Shown: one piece after another, positions 18,104-27,600 of the stretch | Layout of the letters: each line of letters opens with the position of its first letter | How positions within the stretch are numbered: the first letter of the stretch is position 1 | Program-made: the position numbers and the translations under genes | NCBI RefSeq assembly: GCF_004764705.1 | Contig: NZ_SHLX01000007.1 | Location: forward strand, 246,763 to 310,762 | Reading direction: 5' to 3' | Origin: Paenibacillus cymbidii | Lineage (GTDB): Bacteria > Bacillota > Bacilli > Paenibacillales > NBRC-103111 | DNA: 64,000 nt | The notes under the pieces: generated by a model | What the model saw: only the letters and a program-made list of their open reading frames with translations | The model's database searches: none | What the model was told of the DNA's origin: nothing

Positions 18104-18126
18104 CATTCTAGACGGCCATTCTAGAC
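18104..18126. promoter_or_regulatory. Tandem 10-bp direct repeats upstream of the SLH gene
   Basis: CATTCTAGAC occurs twice with starts 13 bases apart, about 40-65 bases upstream of the SLH gene start; a weaker copy (CATTTTCTGGAC) follows. Each contains the palindrome TCTAGA. The position near the promoter suggests a regulator binding site, but no regulator is identified. Confidence 0.4.
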
Positions 18127-18146
18127 ATTTTCTGGACACCGCAGGC

Positions 18147-18189
18147 AAAAAAAGAACCCAAAGCCGCCTTCACTCAGCTCTGAGTTCTT
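18147..18189 (-). terminator. Terminator of the GGDEF-EAL/TPP/CMD operon
   Basis: Read on the minus strand, AAGAAC and GTTCTT close a hairpin with inner CTCAG pairing, followed by a run of T. It lies just past the stop of the carboxymuconolactone-decarboxylase-like gene. Confidence 0.75.
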
Positions 18190-18212
18190 ATTTGCTTTAT
18201 CCATTCATTTCG

Positions 18213-18635
18213 TCAGTCAGCGTATGTACATCCAGTCACACCGCGCTCGGCGAAAACTCGCCGGACGACATCAAGGGCGCCGCAGGCTTTGGGGAATCCT
18301 ACATAACCGGCGCAGTGCCGGACAATTTCCAAAATTTCGTCGGGTGTCAGCCCTACATTAAGCGCTGCGTGCAGGTGGAACGGAAGCTGCTCTGTCGCTC
18401 CTTGCGAAATCAACGACGTGAGCGTAATCATTTCTCGTTGCTTAAGATCGAACACGGGACTTGAATACAAATCGCCGAACCCGAAAGCGACAAGCAGCTG
18501 TCCGAACTCGGGAAAATATCGCCGGATCTCCTCGATTTTGTCGGCGCCCTCCTCTCCAACCATACGGATCAACGTTTGTTTGCCGCGCGCATAACGCTCC
18601 TTTGTCGTTTGTTGCCCATCGACCAGTTCGCTCAT
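18213..18635 (-). CDS. Carboxymuconolactone decarboxylase-like protein
   Basis: A 140-residue all-alpha protein. The core LKQREMITLTSLISQGATEQLPFHLHAALNVGLTPDEI and the following EIVRHCAGYVGFPKA match the CMD/AhpD fold. Only one cysteine lies in the usual CxxC position (HCAGY), so it resembles the decarboxylase branch and not the AhpD peroxidase-reductant branch. AAAAGGAGAGG precedes the ATG. It is the last gene of a three-gene run, 21 bases after the TPP enzyme. A role in handling the product of that enzyme is plausible but not shown. Confidence 0.85.
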   Translation of the reverse strand: MSELVDGQQTTKERYARGKQTLIRMVGEEGADKIEEIRRYFPEFGQLLVAFGFGDLYSSPVFDLKQREMITLTSLISQGATEQLPFHLHAALNVGLTPDEILEIVRHCAGYVGFPKACGALDVVRRVFAERGVTGCTYAD

Positions 18636-18656
18636 CGCCGTCGCTCCCCTCTCCTT

Positions 18657-20288
18657 TTATCCCCGCTTCATCGTCGGTGGAATTTCGTTCGGATCGACGA
18701 TGATGTCGATAACCGCCGTTCGTTGTTCGCGCAAAGCCGCGGCGACCGCCTGACGCAGTTCGTACTCCGTTGTACATCGATAAGAGGCGGCGCCCATCGA
18801 CTGCCCGAATCTTGCCGCATCGAGCGGCGGCGAATATACCGTTCCGACGGCCCGGCCCAAATGACGCGCCATCCCTTTGTCCACCATGTCCAGACTTCCG
18901 TTATTAAACACGATGAACAGCACAGGCGCTCCGTAGTTGGCGGCAGTCGACACTTCGGTGCCATTCATGAACATACAGCCATCGCCGGTCAAACAGACGA
19001 CAACCCGGTCCGGTTTGGCGATTTGAGCGCCAATCGAATACCCGATCGCCCGCCCCATGGAGGCAAATACCTCTTCAAAAAAGAAGGTACCCGGCTCCTC
19101 GATCTCATAATGTTTAATCGCATAAAACGAATGACTGCCTGCATCGCCAAACATAATCGCTTCTCCGGGCAATGCTTCGCGAAGTGTATGCATGACTTGC
19201 CGCCCGGACATATAACCGTTGCCTGTCGGCTTGCTCTCATTCTCTTGGGTGGCTGCACTCAGATGAATCGACTGTATTCTGCCGTGCGCTCCCTGGTCGC
19301 GTTTCAGAATGGCCTGCAGATTCGCTTTCAGGTTGCCAAGCACCGGAATGGTCGGAACGTCGATCGCCTTGCCGATGAAACGCAGGTCGTGATCGAAATG
19401 GATCAGCGTCCGCGGGTAAACGGCCGGAGTCAGGCCCGGCACCTCCAGGTCGCTAAGCTGACTGCCCAATACGAGCATCACGTCGATACGATCCTGCATG
19501 TACACTTCCGTTTCCGGACAACCGCCAAGGCCGAACGGTCCGAGCGACAACGGATGCCGGGAGCGGAACGTCCCCTTGCCTCCAGGGGTCGTCATTACGG
19601 GGATGTTCCAGCGTTCCGCAAACGCTTCCAATTCGCGATAAGCTTGCGCAGTATGTACGCCGATGCCTGCCAGAATGATCGGCCGTCTGGCCGAATCGAG
19701 TATTTCCACCACTTCGTCCAAATTCGAAGCTTTCAGCTGAGCTTGCGGCTGCATTTCCAGCCGGAAAGCCGGAACTTCCTCGAACAGTACGTCGAGCGGA
19801 ATCGACAGATGGACGGGGCCGGGAACGCCGGTACAAGCTTGTTCGATCGCATGCCTCAGATACACTTCCAGCAAATCCGACCGCTCCACCCGCGCGCTGA
19901 ATTTGGTTACCGATTCGAACATGCGAACGAGGTCGGTGCCGAACATCGTGCTGTCTTGACCGAGCACCTTGCCAATTTCTTTGATCGGCGGCTGGCCTGT
20001 CAAGAATAGCACCGGCGTATGCGTCGCCTTGGCCTGACCGGCCGCCGTAAGCATGTTTGTTCCGCCCGGACCTGCTGTGCCGAGCGCAACGCCCAGCGTT
20101 CTTTTGGCCGTTGCATATCCGGCTGCCGCGAATCCCGCTCCGCATTCATGCTTGCACAGCACGAACGTAATGCCGTTTCGATCCATCTCCAGAATCAGCG
20201 GCGTCACCGGCTTGCCCGGAATGCCAAATACATGCGTGATTTGCCATTGCTTCAAATGTTGAACCAACGTCTTCGCTACGGTCTGCAT
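18657..20288 (-). CDS. Thiamine-pyrophosphate-dependent enzyme (acetolactate synthase / benzoylformate decarboxylase superfamily)
   Basis: A 543-residue cytosolic enzyme with the three-domain order of the family. The N-terminal PYR domain starts VFGIPGKPVTPLI and has the cofactor-activating Glu in KHECGAGFAAAGYA. A central nucleotide-fold domain follows. The C-terminal PP domain shows the TPP/Mg motif GDGCMFMNGTE through VFNNGS. It should cleave or join 2-oxo acids, but I cannot choose between synthase and decarboxylase. No small regulatory subunit is adjacent, which argues against a biosynthetic acetolactate synthase. It lies between a c-di-GMP protein and a CMD-like protein, with gaps of 26 and 21 bases, so they are probably co-transcribed. 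Confidence 0.85.
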   Translation of the reverse strand: MQTVAKTLVQHLKQWQITHVFGIPGKPVTPLILEMDRNGITFVLCKHECGAGFAAAGYATAKRTLGVALGTAGPGGTNMLTAAGQAKATHTPVLFLTGQPPIKEIGKVLGQDSTMFGTDLVRMFESVTKFSARVERSDLLEVYLRHAIEQACTGVPGPVHLSIPLDVLFEEVPAFRLEMQPQAQLKASNLDEVVEILDSARRPIILAGIGVHTAQAYRELEAFAERWNIPVMTTPGGKGTFRSRHPLSLGPFGLGGCPETEVYMQDRIDVMLVLGSQLSDLEVPGLTPAVYPRTLIHFDHDLRFIGKAIDVPTIPVLGNLKANLQAILKRDQGAHGRIQSIHLSAATQENESKPTGNGYMSGRQVMHTLREALPGEAIMFGDAGSHSFYAIKHYEIEEPGTFFFEEVFASMGRAIGYSIGAQIAKPDRVVVCLTGDGCMFMNGTEVSTAANYGAPVLFIVFNNGSLDMVDKGMARHLGRAVGTVYSPPLDAARFGQSMGAASYRCTTEYELRQAVAAALREQRTAVIDIIVDPNEIPPTMKRG

Positions 20289-20314
20289 GAAATTCGATCA
20301 GCGCCCTTCGCTCG

Positions 20315-22567
20315 TCAATAAATTTTCTTAACCAAATCGAGCATGTTCAAGTACTTCATCTCGATTTCTTCCGGCGGAATCGGCCTGCTGAAGTAATAGC
20401 CTTGCACCTCGTTGCACTTCTGGTATTGCAGGAAACGGAGCTGCTCCTTCGTTTCCACTCCTTCGGCCACGACCTCCAGCCCCAGGTTATGGGCCATGGC
20501 GATAATTGTGCCGACAATGTCGGCATCGTTCGTGTCGGACAAAATATCCCTTACGAACGATTGATCGACTTTAAGCCGATCGATGGAGAACCGTTTCAAA
20601 TAGTTGAGCGAACTATAACCGGTGCCAAAATCGTCAATGCTGATCTGCACGCCGAGCTCGTGCAGCTGCTGAAGCGTTTGGATCGTATATTCCACATCCA
20701 TGGTCATGGTCTCTGTTATTTCGAGATCGAGCAAGCTCGGATCCAGGTTCGTTTCCTGCAAAATTTCCCGCACCGATGTCACAAGCGCATCACTGGTAAA
20801 TTGCTGCGATGATAAATTGACCGAAACCCGAATCGGAGGCAGCCCTTTCTCCCGCCACAGATTTTGCTGCAGGCACGCCGTGCGCAGCACCCATTGGTCA
20901 AGCTGAATGATGAGTCCGGTTTCTTCGGCCAAGGCAATGAATTCGGACGGCGGCACGATCCCCCGCTCGGGATGGAGCCAGCGAATCAGCGCCTCGACGC
21001 CTTTGATTTGTCCTGTCTTGATATCGATCTGAGGCTGATAATACAGCCGGAATTCGTTGTTCTCGAGTGCGAGTCGCAGCGACGATTCCATCATAATTTT
21101 TTCATGCGATTTGGTATTCATCTCCGCCGCGTAAATGGCAAACCGGTTTTTGCCGCGCCGCTTCGCATTGTACATGGCTGTGTCCGCATGGATCATCAGC
21201 ATTTCGATGTCCTGCGCATCGTCAGGATAGAGCGAGATTCCGATGCTCGCCGTGATATGGAATTGATAGCCATCCATGCTGTACGGCTGCTGGAACAGCA
21301 TAAGCATGCGGTCAACACGCTGAATCACTTGACCGGGGTCTGTGACGCGGGGAAGAAGAAACATAAATTCATCACCCCCCATCCTGGCGGCGAGATCACC
21401 GGGTTCCAGACATCCGACCAGTCGATTCGCCACCTGTTTCAGTAGCAAATCGCCATTAGAGTGGCCTAGCGTATCGTTGACGATTTTAAATCGATCCAGG
21501 TCTAGATAAATAAATGCGATCGGATCGTTCATTTCCTCCTCTTTGGCTTTTTGCAGGAGCGCAATCGCCCTTTCTTTGTAATACCGCCGATTCGGCAAAC
21601 CGGTCAATTCATCATGATTGGCCAAATAATTATATTTCTCTTGCGCCTCGTAACGTTCCGTAATGTCCCGGAATTGCCCAAAAGCGCCGGTCAATTGCTT
21701 GTGCTCGTCATAAAGCGGGAACGCGTCGAACAGGCACACCAGGTTGCTTTCCTCGATTTCGATCTGGATATCCTCATATTTCTGCTCATTGCGCAGAACT
21801 TCGCTGATAAAAGCGCCCATGGGCTGCAACGTTTGTACCGATTGATGGATGATGCGCTCCTTGGGCACTCCGGTAATGATCTGGGCGGAATGGCTGAATC
21901 CGATTACCTCGCCCTTCCGGTCCGTCAATACAATGCCGTTGCGCGCATTATCCATCAAGATTTGATTTAAAAAATCGAGTGAGCGGTTTTGCTTCCGCAG
22001 CATCAGTTCCCGTTCGATGGAATCGACGGTTGTGGAGAGCATCGTCACCATCAGCGGATTCTGGAACTGAATGCCTGTCATGATAACGACGCTTCCCAGC
22101 AGCTGGTTCAAGTCCCAGTTATGGAAAGCAACCGCGTAACAGGCTGTCTGGTGCAAATATTCGTGATAATGATCCGTACCGATACATTGAATCGGCCGGT
22201 CATGATATTTAAGCGATAAATTGACTACATTGGTCCCCATAATCTCTTCCGTGAACTGGATCCCCGGGCGAATGCCAAGCTGGTTGACCATATTCCGGAT
22301 CGTTTCGTCACCCATCATGTGCAAAATGTACCCGCTTTCATTAGTAACCGAAAGAAGCAGCGGGGTACCTTTCAGCGAGTTCAGCACCTTGTCTCCAAAA
22401 AATTGCACCACCGATAAAATTTCCTCGTATTCTTTGCGCTTACGTTCCAGCTCTTCGGATGTCATAACCACTTGCGGAAAGGGAATATCCTTCGGGTCCA
22501 TCCCTATTTCCTTGCAAAATTGCCGCGACTCCGCTACTAACTCTTGAATTCCGCCAACTCCGCTCAC
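20315..22567 (-). CDS. GAF-PAS-GGDEF-EAL cyclic-di-GMP signalling protein
   Basis: A 750-residue protein with a GTG start behind GGGAGGG. Residues 60-185 form a GAF-like sensor resembling the N-terminus of AcoR-type activators (SGYILHMMGDETI, GTNVVNLSL, CYAVAFHNW). A PAS region lies at 200-310. The GGDEF domain has an intact GGDEF signature at about 397-401; the inhibitory RxxD site is absent (ExxD). The EAL domain has EALIRW at 525-530 and the later DFGTGYSSL loop. Both synthesis and breakdown of c-di-GMP are possible. No membrane segment is present, so it should sense a cytoplasmic signal. It is the first gene of the operon with the TPP enzyme and the CMD-like protein, an unusual partnership. 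Confidence 0.9.
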   Translation of the reverse strand: MSGVGGIQELVAESRQFCKEIGMDPKDIPFPQVVMTSEELERKRKEYEEILSVVQFFGDKVLNSLKGTPLLLSVTNESGYILHMMGDETIRNMVNQLGIRPGIQFTEEIMGTNVVNLSLKYHDRPIQCIGTDHYHEYLHQTACYAVAFHNWDLNQLLGSVVIMTGIQFQNPLMVTMLSTTVDSIERELMLRKQNRSLDFLNQILMDNARNGIVLTDRKGEVIGFSHSAQIITGVPKERIIHQSVQTLQPMGAFISEVLRNEQKYEDIQIEIEESNLVCLFDAFPLYDEHKQLTGAFGQFRDITERYEAQEKYNYLANHDELTGLPNRRYYKERAIALLQKAKEEEMNDPIAFIYLDLDRFKIVNDTLGHSNGDLLLKQVANRLVGCLEPGDLAARMGGDEFMFLLPRVTDPGQVIQRVDRMLMLFQQPYSMDGYQFHITASIGISLYPDDAQDIEMLMIHADTAMYNAKRRGKNRFAIYAAEMNTKSHEKIMMESSLRLALENNEFRLYYQPQIDIKTGQIKGVEALIRWLHPERGIVPPSEFIALAEETGLIIQLDQWVLRTACLQQNLWREKGLPPIRVSVNLSSQQFTSDALVTSVREILQETNLDPSLLDLEITETMTMDVEYTIQTLQQLHELGVQISIDDFGTGYSSLNYLKRFSIDRLKVDQSFVRDILSDTNDADIVGTIIAMAHNLGLEVVAEGVETKEQLRFLQYQKCNEVQGYYFSRPIPPEEIEMKYLNMLDLVKKIY

Positions 22568-22796
22568 AATAATCCCTCCCGCGACGACAGCCTGGATGGT
22601 GAAAAGGACTAATTCTACATGTCGATAATAATTCCTCCTTGGAGTGCGATCAATTATGAAAAAACGCGATCATTTTTCGAATAATCGGAATAATCACTTT
22701 TATTCGAAGGCCATTGCCGCCCCAGGCGAACTGGGCCGGTAGGGACGATAAGGATCCATTTTTTCGAGCAGTCCGGGTATTCCGAGAATATCTCCT

Positions 22797-23372
22797 TTAC
22801 CGTTGCAAACATTCTCGCACCAGTTCGTCCATCGCCCGATCGATTGCTTCCTTGTTAAGCCTACCAACACCAGGCATCGGGTACACGAATACCTTTGATC
22901 GGAACAAAAGGTCAAGGTGCTCGTTTAGTCCGTACCGGGTTTTTATCTGCTCCCGGAATCCATGTTTGAGGATCTGATCAAGCACTTTCTTATACACGAA
23001 AATCAACATCTCTGGTTGGTACGTGAACACGGCACGCATGATGCGGTCCACTCCCTGCCGATAATCCTCCTTCGTTGGCTCGATTCCATACTCCTTCGGC
23101 TTTTTCACGATGTCCATTAGCCCGATTCGATGGCGCATCAGGGCTTCATCCTCGAATTCATCGGGGAGCGTCGAAAGCAGTCCGGCTTTCGTTAATCCGC
23201 TCCAAAACATTTGTCCTTGATGACCCTGAAAGTAATGCCCGATTGCAACACTGGTCGGCGCCGGAACTTTCGCCACAATGAGGATATTTAGACTTCCGGA
23301 TTCAGGGAGTATATCTGCCAGCGTGTCAAATGACTCTCCATTCCCATTAATAGTGGTGCGAAAATGCCCCAA
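22797..23372 (-). CDS. Uracil-DNA glycosylase-like protein (mismatch-specific branch)
   Basis: A 191-residue protein starting with TTG behind GGGAGGCG. The segment LNILIVAKVPAPTSVAIGHYFQGHQGQMFW matches the first motif of MUG/TDG-type uracil-DNA glycosylases, in which a substrate-pocket loop follows VGxNPxP; here VAKVPAP replaces it. An R-rich second half with a VYPMPGVGRLN stretch would match the DNA-binding HPSP-like motif only loosely. The exact base specificity is uncertain. It stands alone, with about 230 bases to the gene upstream. Confidence 0.65.
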   Translation of the reverse strand: MGHFRTTINGNGESFDTLADILPESGSLNILIVAKVPAPTSVAIGHYFQGHQGQMFWSGLTKAGLLSTLPDEFEDEALMRHRIGLMDIVKKPKEYGIEPTKEDYRQGVDRIMRAVFTYQPEMLIFVYKKVLDQILKHGFREQIKTRYGLNEHLDLLFRSKVFVYPMPGVGRLNKEAIDRAMDELVRECLQR

Positions 23373-23494
23373 GCCAATCGCCTCCCGCCTAAATTGAGTT
23401 CATCTTAGTTTACAGAGGGGCGGGCAGAAAAATGCGCTGTCGGGGATTCCGCTGACACGCTGAATGCCCATTCGTCATCAACCTGACTGTTCGA

Positions 23495-24307
23495 CTACCT
23501 CCACTTCAGGGCAAACGTTTCGTTGCGTTTGGCATTGTTCTCGCCGCATCCTTCCAAATAATACACTGTCCCTAGCTTGCTGACGTCTTTTTCGATTTTG
23601 CGGCAAAAATCAGTTTGTTTGAGTGGCGTGCCGAAGTGGTCATGAGACGTATCGTAGCGATAGCGAATGACGGCACCGTCAAAATCGAGATTGTAAAAAA
23701 TCGGATCCCCTTCAATCGTATAAGCGGTTATTTGTACCGTTTGACTGCTTCTATTTTGGACTTGTTGCAGGAAATCGGTCCAGACATTCCCGTTCTTGAT
23801 GCCGTTCAGAGCAAACACAACGTCCCCGTTTTTCTCCGCCTGCTCCGGTCCGTATCGTATGGACTGCACGAGCTCGCGCAATCGTTTGGTTGCCGCTTCG
23901 GTCAGTGTATAGCCCGTGCCGGTGTCTGACGTGTACATGAACATGCCAAACGTCTCCTTCGCGTCCAGCCACAAATGAATCGATTGCCGTTTCCCTCCAT
24001 TGTCGATAACGGCGTCGTAGTCGGGATTGCGGACATCCAGTATCCCCTTCATGCGTTTCGCGCTCTGAACCGCATCGGCAAACGCGTCGATATCCACTTT
24101 GGCATCAAACACACCATAAGCTTTCGGGTTCACACTGCCAAAATCGAAGCCGCGGCTGATTATCACCTGCGGTGTTCCCGGAATAACGCTTGCAGCAGGA
24201 GAAGCCGTGCTAACAGCAAATCGCGCCGCTTCTTTCGGCTTGCCGGACTGGCAGTTGGCCAGTATCACAAGAAATGCCAGCGCGAGCAGCGGAAAAAAAC
24301 GTTTCAT
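23495..24307 (-). CDS. Lipoprotein with DUF4362-like C-terminal domain
   Basis: An exported lipoprotein of 270 residues: MKRFFPLLALAFLVILANC, with the lipobox Cys at 19. The C-terminal half (NGDVVFALNGIKN, ITAYTIEGDPIFYNLDFDG, YDTSHDHFG, then Cys-containing FCRKIEKDV and YYLEGCGEN) fits the DUF4362 pattern as I remember it. The N-terminal half has a second globular segment of unknown type. The function of the family is not known. It is followed by no obvious partner; a strong hairpin upstream separates it from the pentapeptide-repeat gene. Confidence 0.75.
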   Translation of the reverse strand: MKRFFPLLALAFLVILANCQSGKPKEAARFAVSTASPAASVIPGTPQVIISRGFDFGSVNPKAYGVFDAKVDIDAFADAVQSAKRMKGILDVRNPDYDAVIDNGGKRQSIHLWLDAKETFGMFMYTSDTGTGYTLTEAATKRLRELVQSIRYGPEQAEKNGDVVFALNGIKNGNVWTDFLQQVQNRSSQTVQITAYTIEGDPIFYNLDFDGAVIRYRYDTSHDHFGTPLKQTDFCRKIEKDVSKLGTVYYLEGCGENNAKRNETFALKWR

Positions 24308-24437
24308 TCCCCATCACCTCTCCCATAGGACGTAAATGATTTCCCGATTGTTGCTTGATTTCAACTCGACGCATTCCGCAAGAAACGTAAGACTTTGCAG
24401 ACAAGAATGTGGTGAATGGCCGCGGCGCTCGAAACAA

Positions 24438-24474
24438 CCACAAGGCTGCCCCATTGGTCGGGACAGCCTTGTGG
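24438..24474 (-). terminator. Hairpin terminator downstream of the pentapeptide-repeat gene
   Basis: CCACAAGGCTG and CAGCCTTGTGG pair perfectly, extended by CCC/GGG around a short loop. The following minus-strand bases are T-rich (TTGTTTC) but not a full run, so termination is likely though unproven. Confidence 0.6.
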
Positions 24475-24672
24475 CAAGATTATTCCTCAACATAATATTG
24501 CGGAACACCTGAATGAACATTTCGGAGCCGGCCCGTTAGTGGATTGCCCGTCCTCCCCTTTGCTCCTATCGAAAAAGTTGTATTTCTGGCATGTTTTTAC
24601 GTTACTGTAATCGCCAGCGAGATCATCCCGTTAGAAGTTGTGTCCCTGATGCGCTGACTGTCGATCGAATGA

Positions 24673-27600
24673 CTACTGCTTGTCTGCCAGTTCCTCCGCC
24701 GCCTGAGGATCAACTGCCAGTTGCTCCATTATTAGTTGCTCCATTGCCGGTTGTTCCGCTGCCGATTGCTCGACTGCCGGCTGCTCCTCCGCCGACTGCT
24801 CCACTTCCGGTTGTTCGACTACCGATTGCTCGACTGACGGTTGCTCCACTGCCTGCTCGACTGCCGGTTGCTCGACTGCCGGCTGCTCCACCGCCGACTG
24901 CTCGACTACCGGTTGTTCGACTGCCGGTTGCTCGACTGCCGGCTGCTCCACCGCCGACTGCTCCACTTCCGGTTGTTCGACTACCGATTGCTCGACTGAC
25001 GGTTGCTCCACCGCCGACTGATCTACTACCGGCTGCTCCACTGCCGGTTGCTCCACCGCCGACTGATCTACTACCGGCTGCTCTACTGCCGGTTGCTCGA
25101 CTGCCGGCTGCTCGACTGCCGGTTGCTCGATTACCGGTTGTTCGACTGCCGGTTGTTCCACCTCCGACCGCTCCACTGCCGGTTGTTCCACTGCCGGTTG
25201 CTCCACTGCCGGCTGCTCGACGGCCGGTTGATCGACTGCCGATTGCTCCACCGACGGTTGTTCGACAGCCGATTGTTCGACTGCTGGTTGCTCCACTTTC
25301 GGCTGCTCGAGTGCCGGTTGCTCGACTGCCGACTGCTCGACTGCCGATTGCTCCACGACTGGCTGCTCGACTGCTGATTGCTCTACCGCCGATTGCTCCA
25401 CTGCTGGCTGCTCCACCGCCGATTGCTCGACTACCGGCTGCTCGACGGCCGGTTGCTCGAAGGCCGGTTGTTCGACTGCCGGTTGCTCTACTGCCGGTTG
25501 CTCGACTGCCGGTTGTTCCGCTACCGGTAGCTCGACTGCTAGCTGCTCCACCGCCGCTTGCTCGACTACCGGTTGCTCGACTGCCGGTTGTTCCGCTGCC
25601 GATTGCTCCACTGCCGGCTGCTCCACTGCCGATTGTTCGACTGACGGTACCTCTACCGCCGGTTGCTCCACTGCCAGTTGCTCGACTGCCGACTGCTCCA
25701 CTGCTGGTTGCTCGATTGCGGATTGCTCCACGACCGATTGCTCGACTACCGGTTGTTCCACTGCTGGCTGCTCCAATGCCGGTTCCTCGACTACCGGCTG
25801 TTCCACCGCCGATTGCTCCACTGCGGATTGTTCCACCGCCGGCTGCTCCACTTCCGACTGTTCCACTGCCGGTTCCTCGACTACCGGCTTTTCCACCGTC
25901 GATTTCTCCACTGCGGATTGTTCCACTGCCAACTGCTCCATTACCGGTTGCTCTATTGCTGGTTGTTCGACTGCGGATTGCTCCACCACCGACAGCTCCA
26001 CTGCCTGTTGATCAACTGCAGGTTGCTCGGCAGCAGATTGTTCGACTGCTGACTGCTCGACCGCCGGTTGTTCCACTGCCGACTGCTCCACTACAGGTTC
26101 CTCGACAGCGGATTGCTCCACGACCGATTGCTCGAATACCGGTTGTTCCGCTGCCGACTGCTCCACTGCCGGTTGCTCGACCGCCGATTGCTCCACTACC
26201 GGTTGCTCGATTGCCGATTGCTCCACTGCCGACTGCTCGACTGCCGATTGCTCCATTACCGGCTGCTCGACTGCCGACTGCTCCACCGCCGACTGTTCCA
26301 CTGCCGGTTGCTCCACTGCTGGTTCCTCAACCGCTGGCTGCTCCGCCGCTAATTCCTCGACCGCCGGCTGCTCCGCCGCTGATTCCTCGACTGCCGATTG
26401 CTCCACTGCTGGTTCCTCGACCGCCGGCTGCTCCGCCGCTGATTCCTCAACCGCCGGCTGCTCCGCCGCTGATTCCTCAACCGCCGGCTGCTCCGCCGCT
26501 GATTCCTCGATCGCCGGTTGCTCCGCCGCTGATTCCTCGATCGCCGGTTGCTCCGCCTCTGACTCCTCAACCGCCGATTGCTCCACGATCGGTTTCTCAA
26601 CCGCTGATTGCTCTGCTGTTGATTCCTCGACTGTCGATTGTTCCACTGCAGACTGCTCGACTGCCAATTGCTCCACTGCCGGTTGCTCCACCGCCGATTG
26701 CTCCACTGCCGGTTGTTCAACTGCCGGCTGCTCGACGGCCAATTGCTCCACTGCCGACTGCTCCACTGCCGGTTCCTCGACTGCCGGTTGTTCCACCGCC
26801 GATTGCTCCACTACCGGCTGCTCGACTGCCGGTTGTTCGACTGCCGGCTGCTCCACTGCCGACTGCTCGAGTGCCGGTTGCTCGACTGCCGGTTGTTCCG
26901 CTACCGGTAGCTCGACTGCCGGCTGCTCCACCGCCGACTGCTCCACCGCCGATTGATCGACTGCCGGCTGCTCCACCGCCGGCTGCTCCACCGCCGATTG
27001 ATCGACTGCCGGCTGCTCCACCGCCGATTGTTCGACTGACGGTTCCTCCACGGCCGGTTGCTCCGCTGCCGGCTGCTCGACGGCCGACAGCTCCACTGCC
27101 GGTTGCTCGACTGCGGTTTGCTCCACGACCGATTGCTCGACTACCGGTTGTTCCACTGCCGGTTGCTCCACCGCCGATTGCTCCACTGCTGGTTGCTCCA
27201 CCGTCGACTGTTCCACTGCCGACTGCTCGACTGCGGGTTCCTCTACTGCCGATTGCTCGACTACCGGCTGTTCCACCGCCGATTGCTCAACTGCGGATTG
27301 TTCCACCGCCGGCTGCTCTACTGCCGGTTGTTCGACTGCCGACTGATCTACTGCCGACTGCACAACTGCCGATTGCTCGACTGCGGGTTCCTCCACTGCC
27401 GATTGCTCGACTACGGGCTGCTCGACTGCCGGTTGTTCGACTGCCGGTTGTTCCACCGCCGGCTGCTCCACTGCCGGTTGCTCCACCGTCGATTGTTCCA
27501 CTGCTGGTTGCTCTACTGCCGATTGCTCCACCGCCGATTGCTCCACTATCGGTTGCTCCACCGCCGATTGCTCCACTGCTGGTTGCTCCACCGTCGACTG

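Noticed and set aside
22700..22915. Frame ending MDPYRPYRPSS downstream of the glycosylase-like gene
   Set aside because: It could be a frameshifted C-terminal extension, but the gene's own stop is clear and the segment has no known family.
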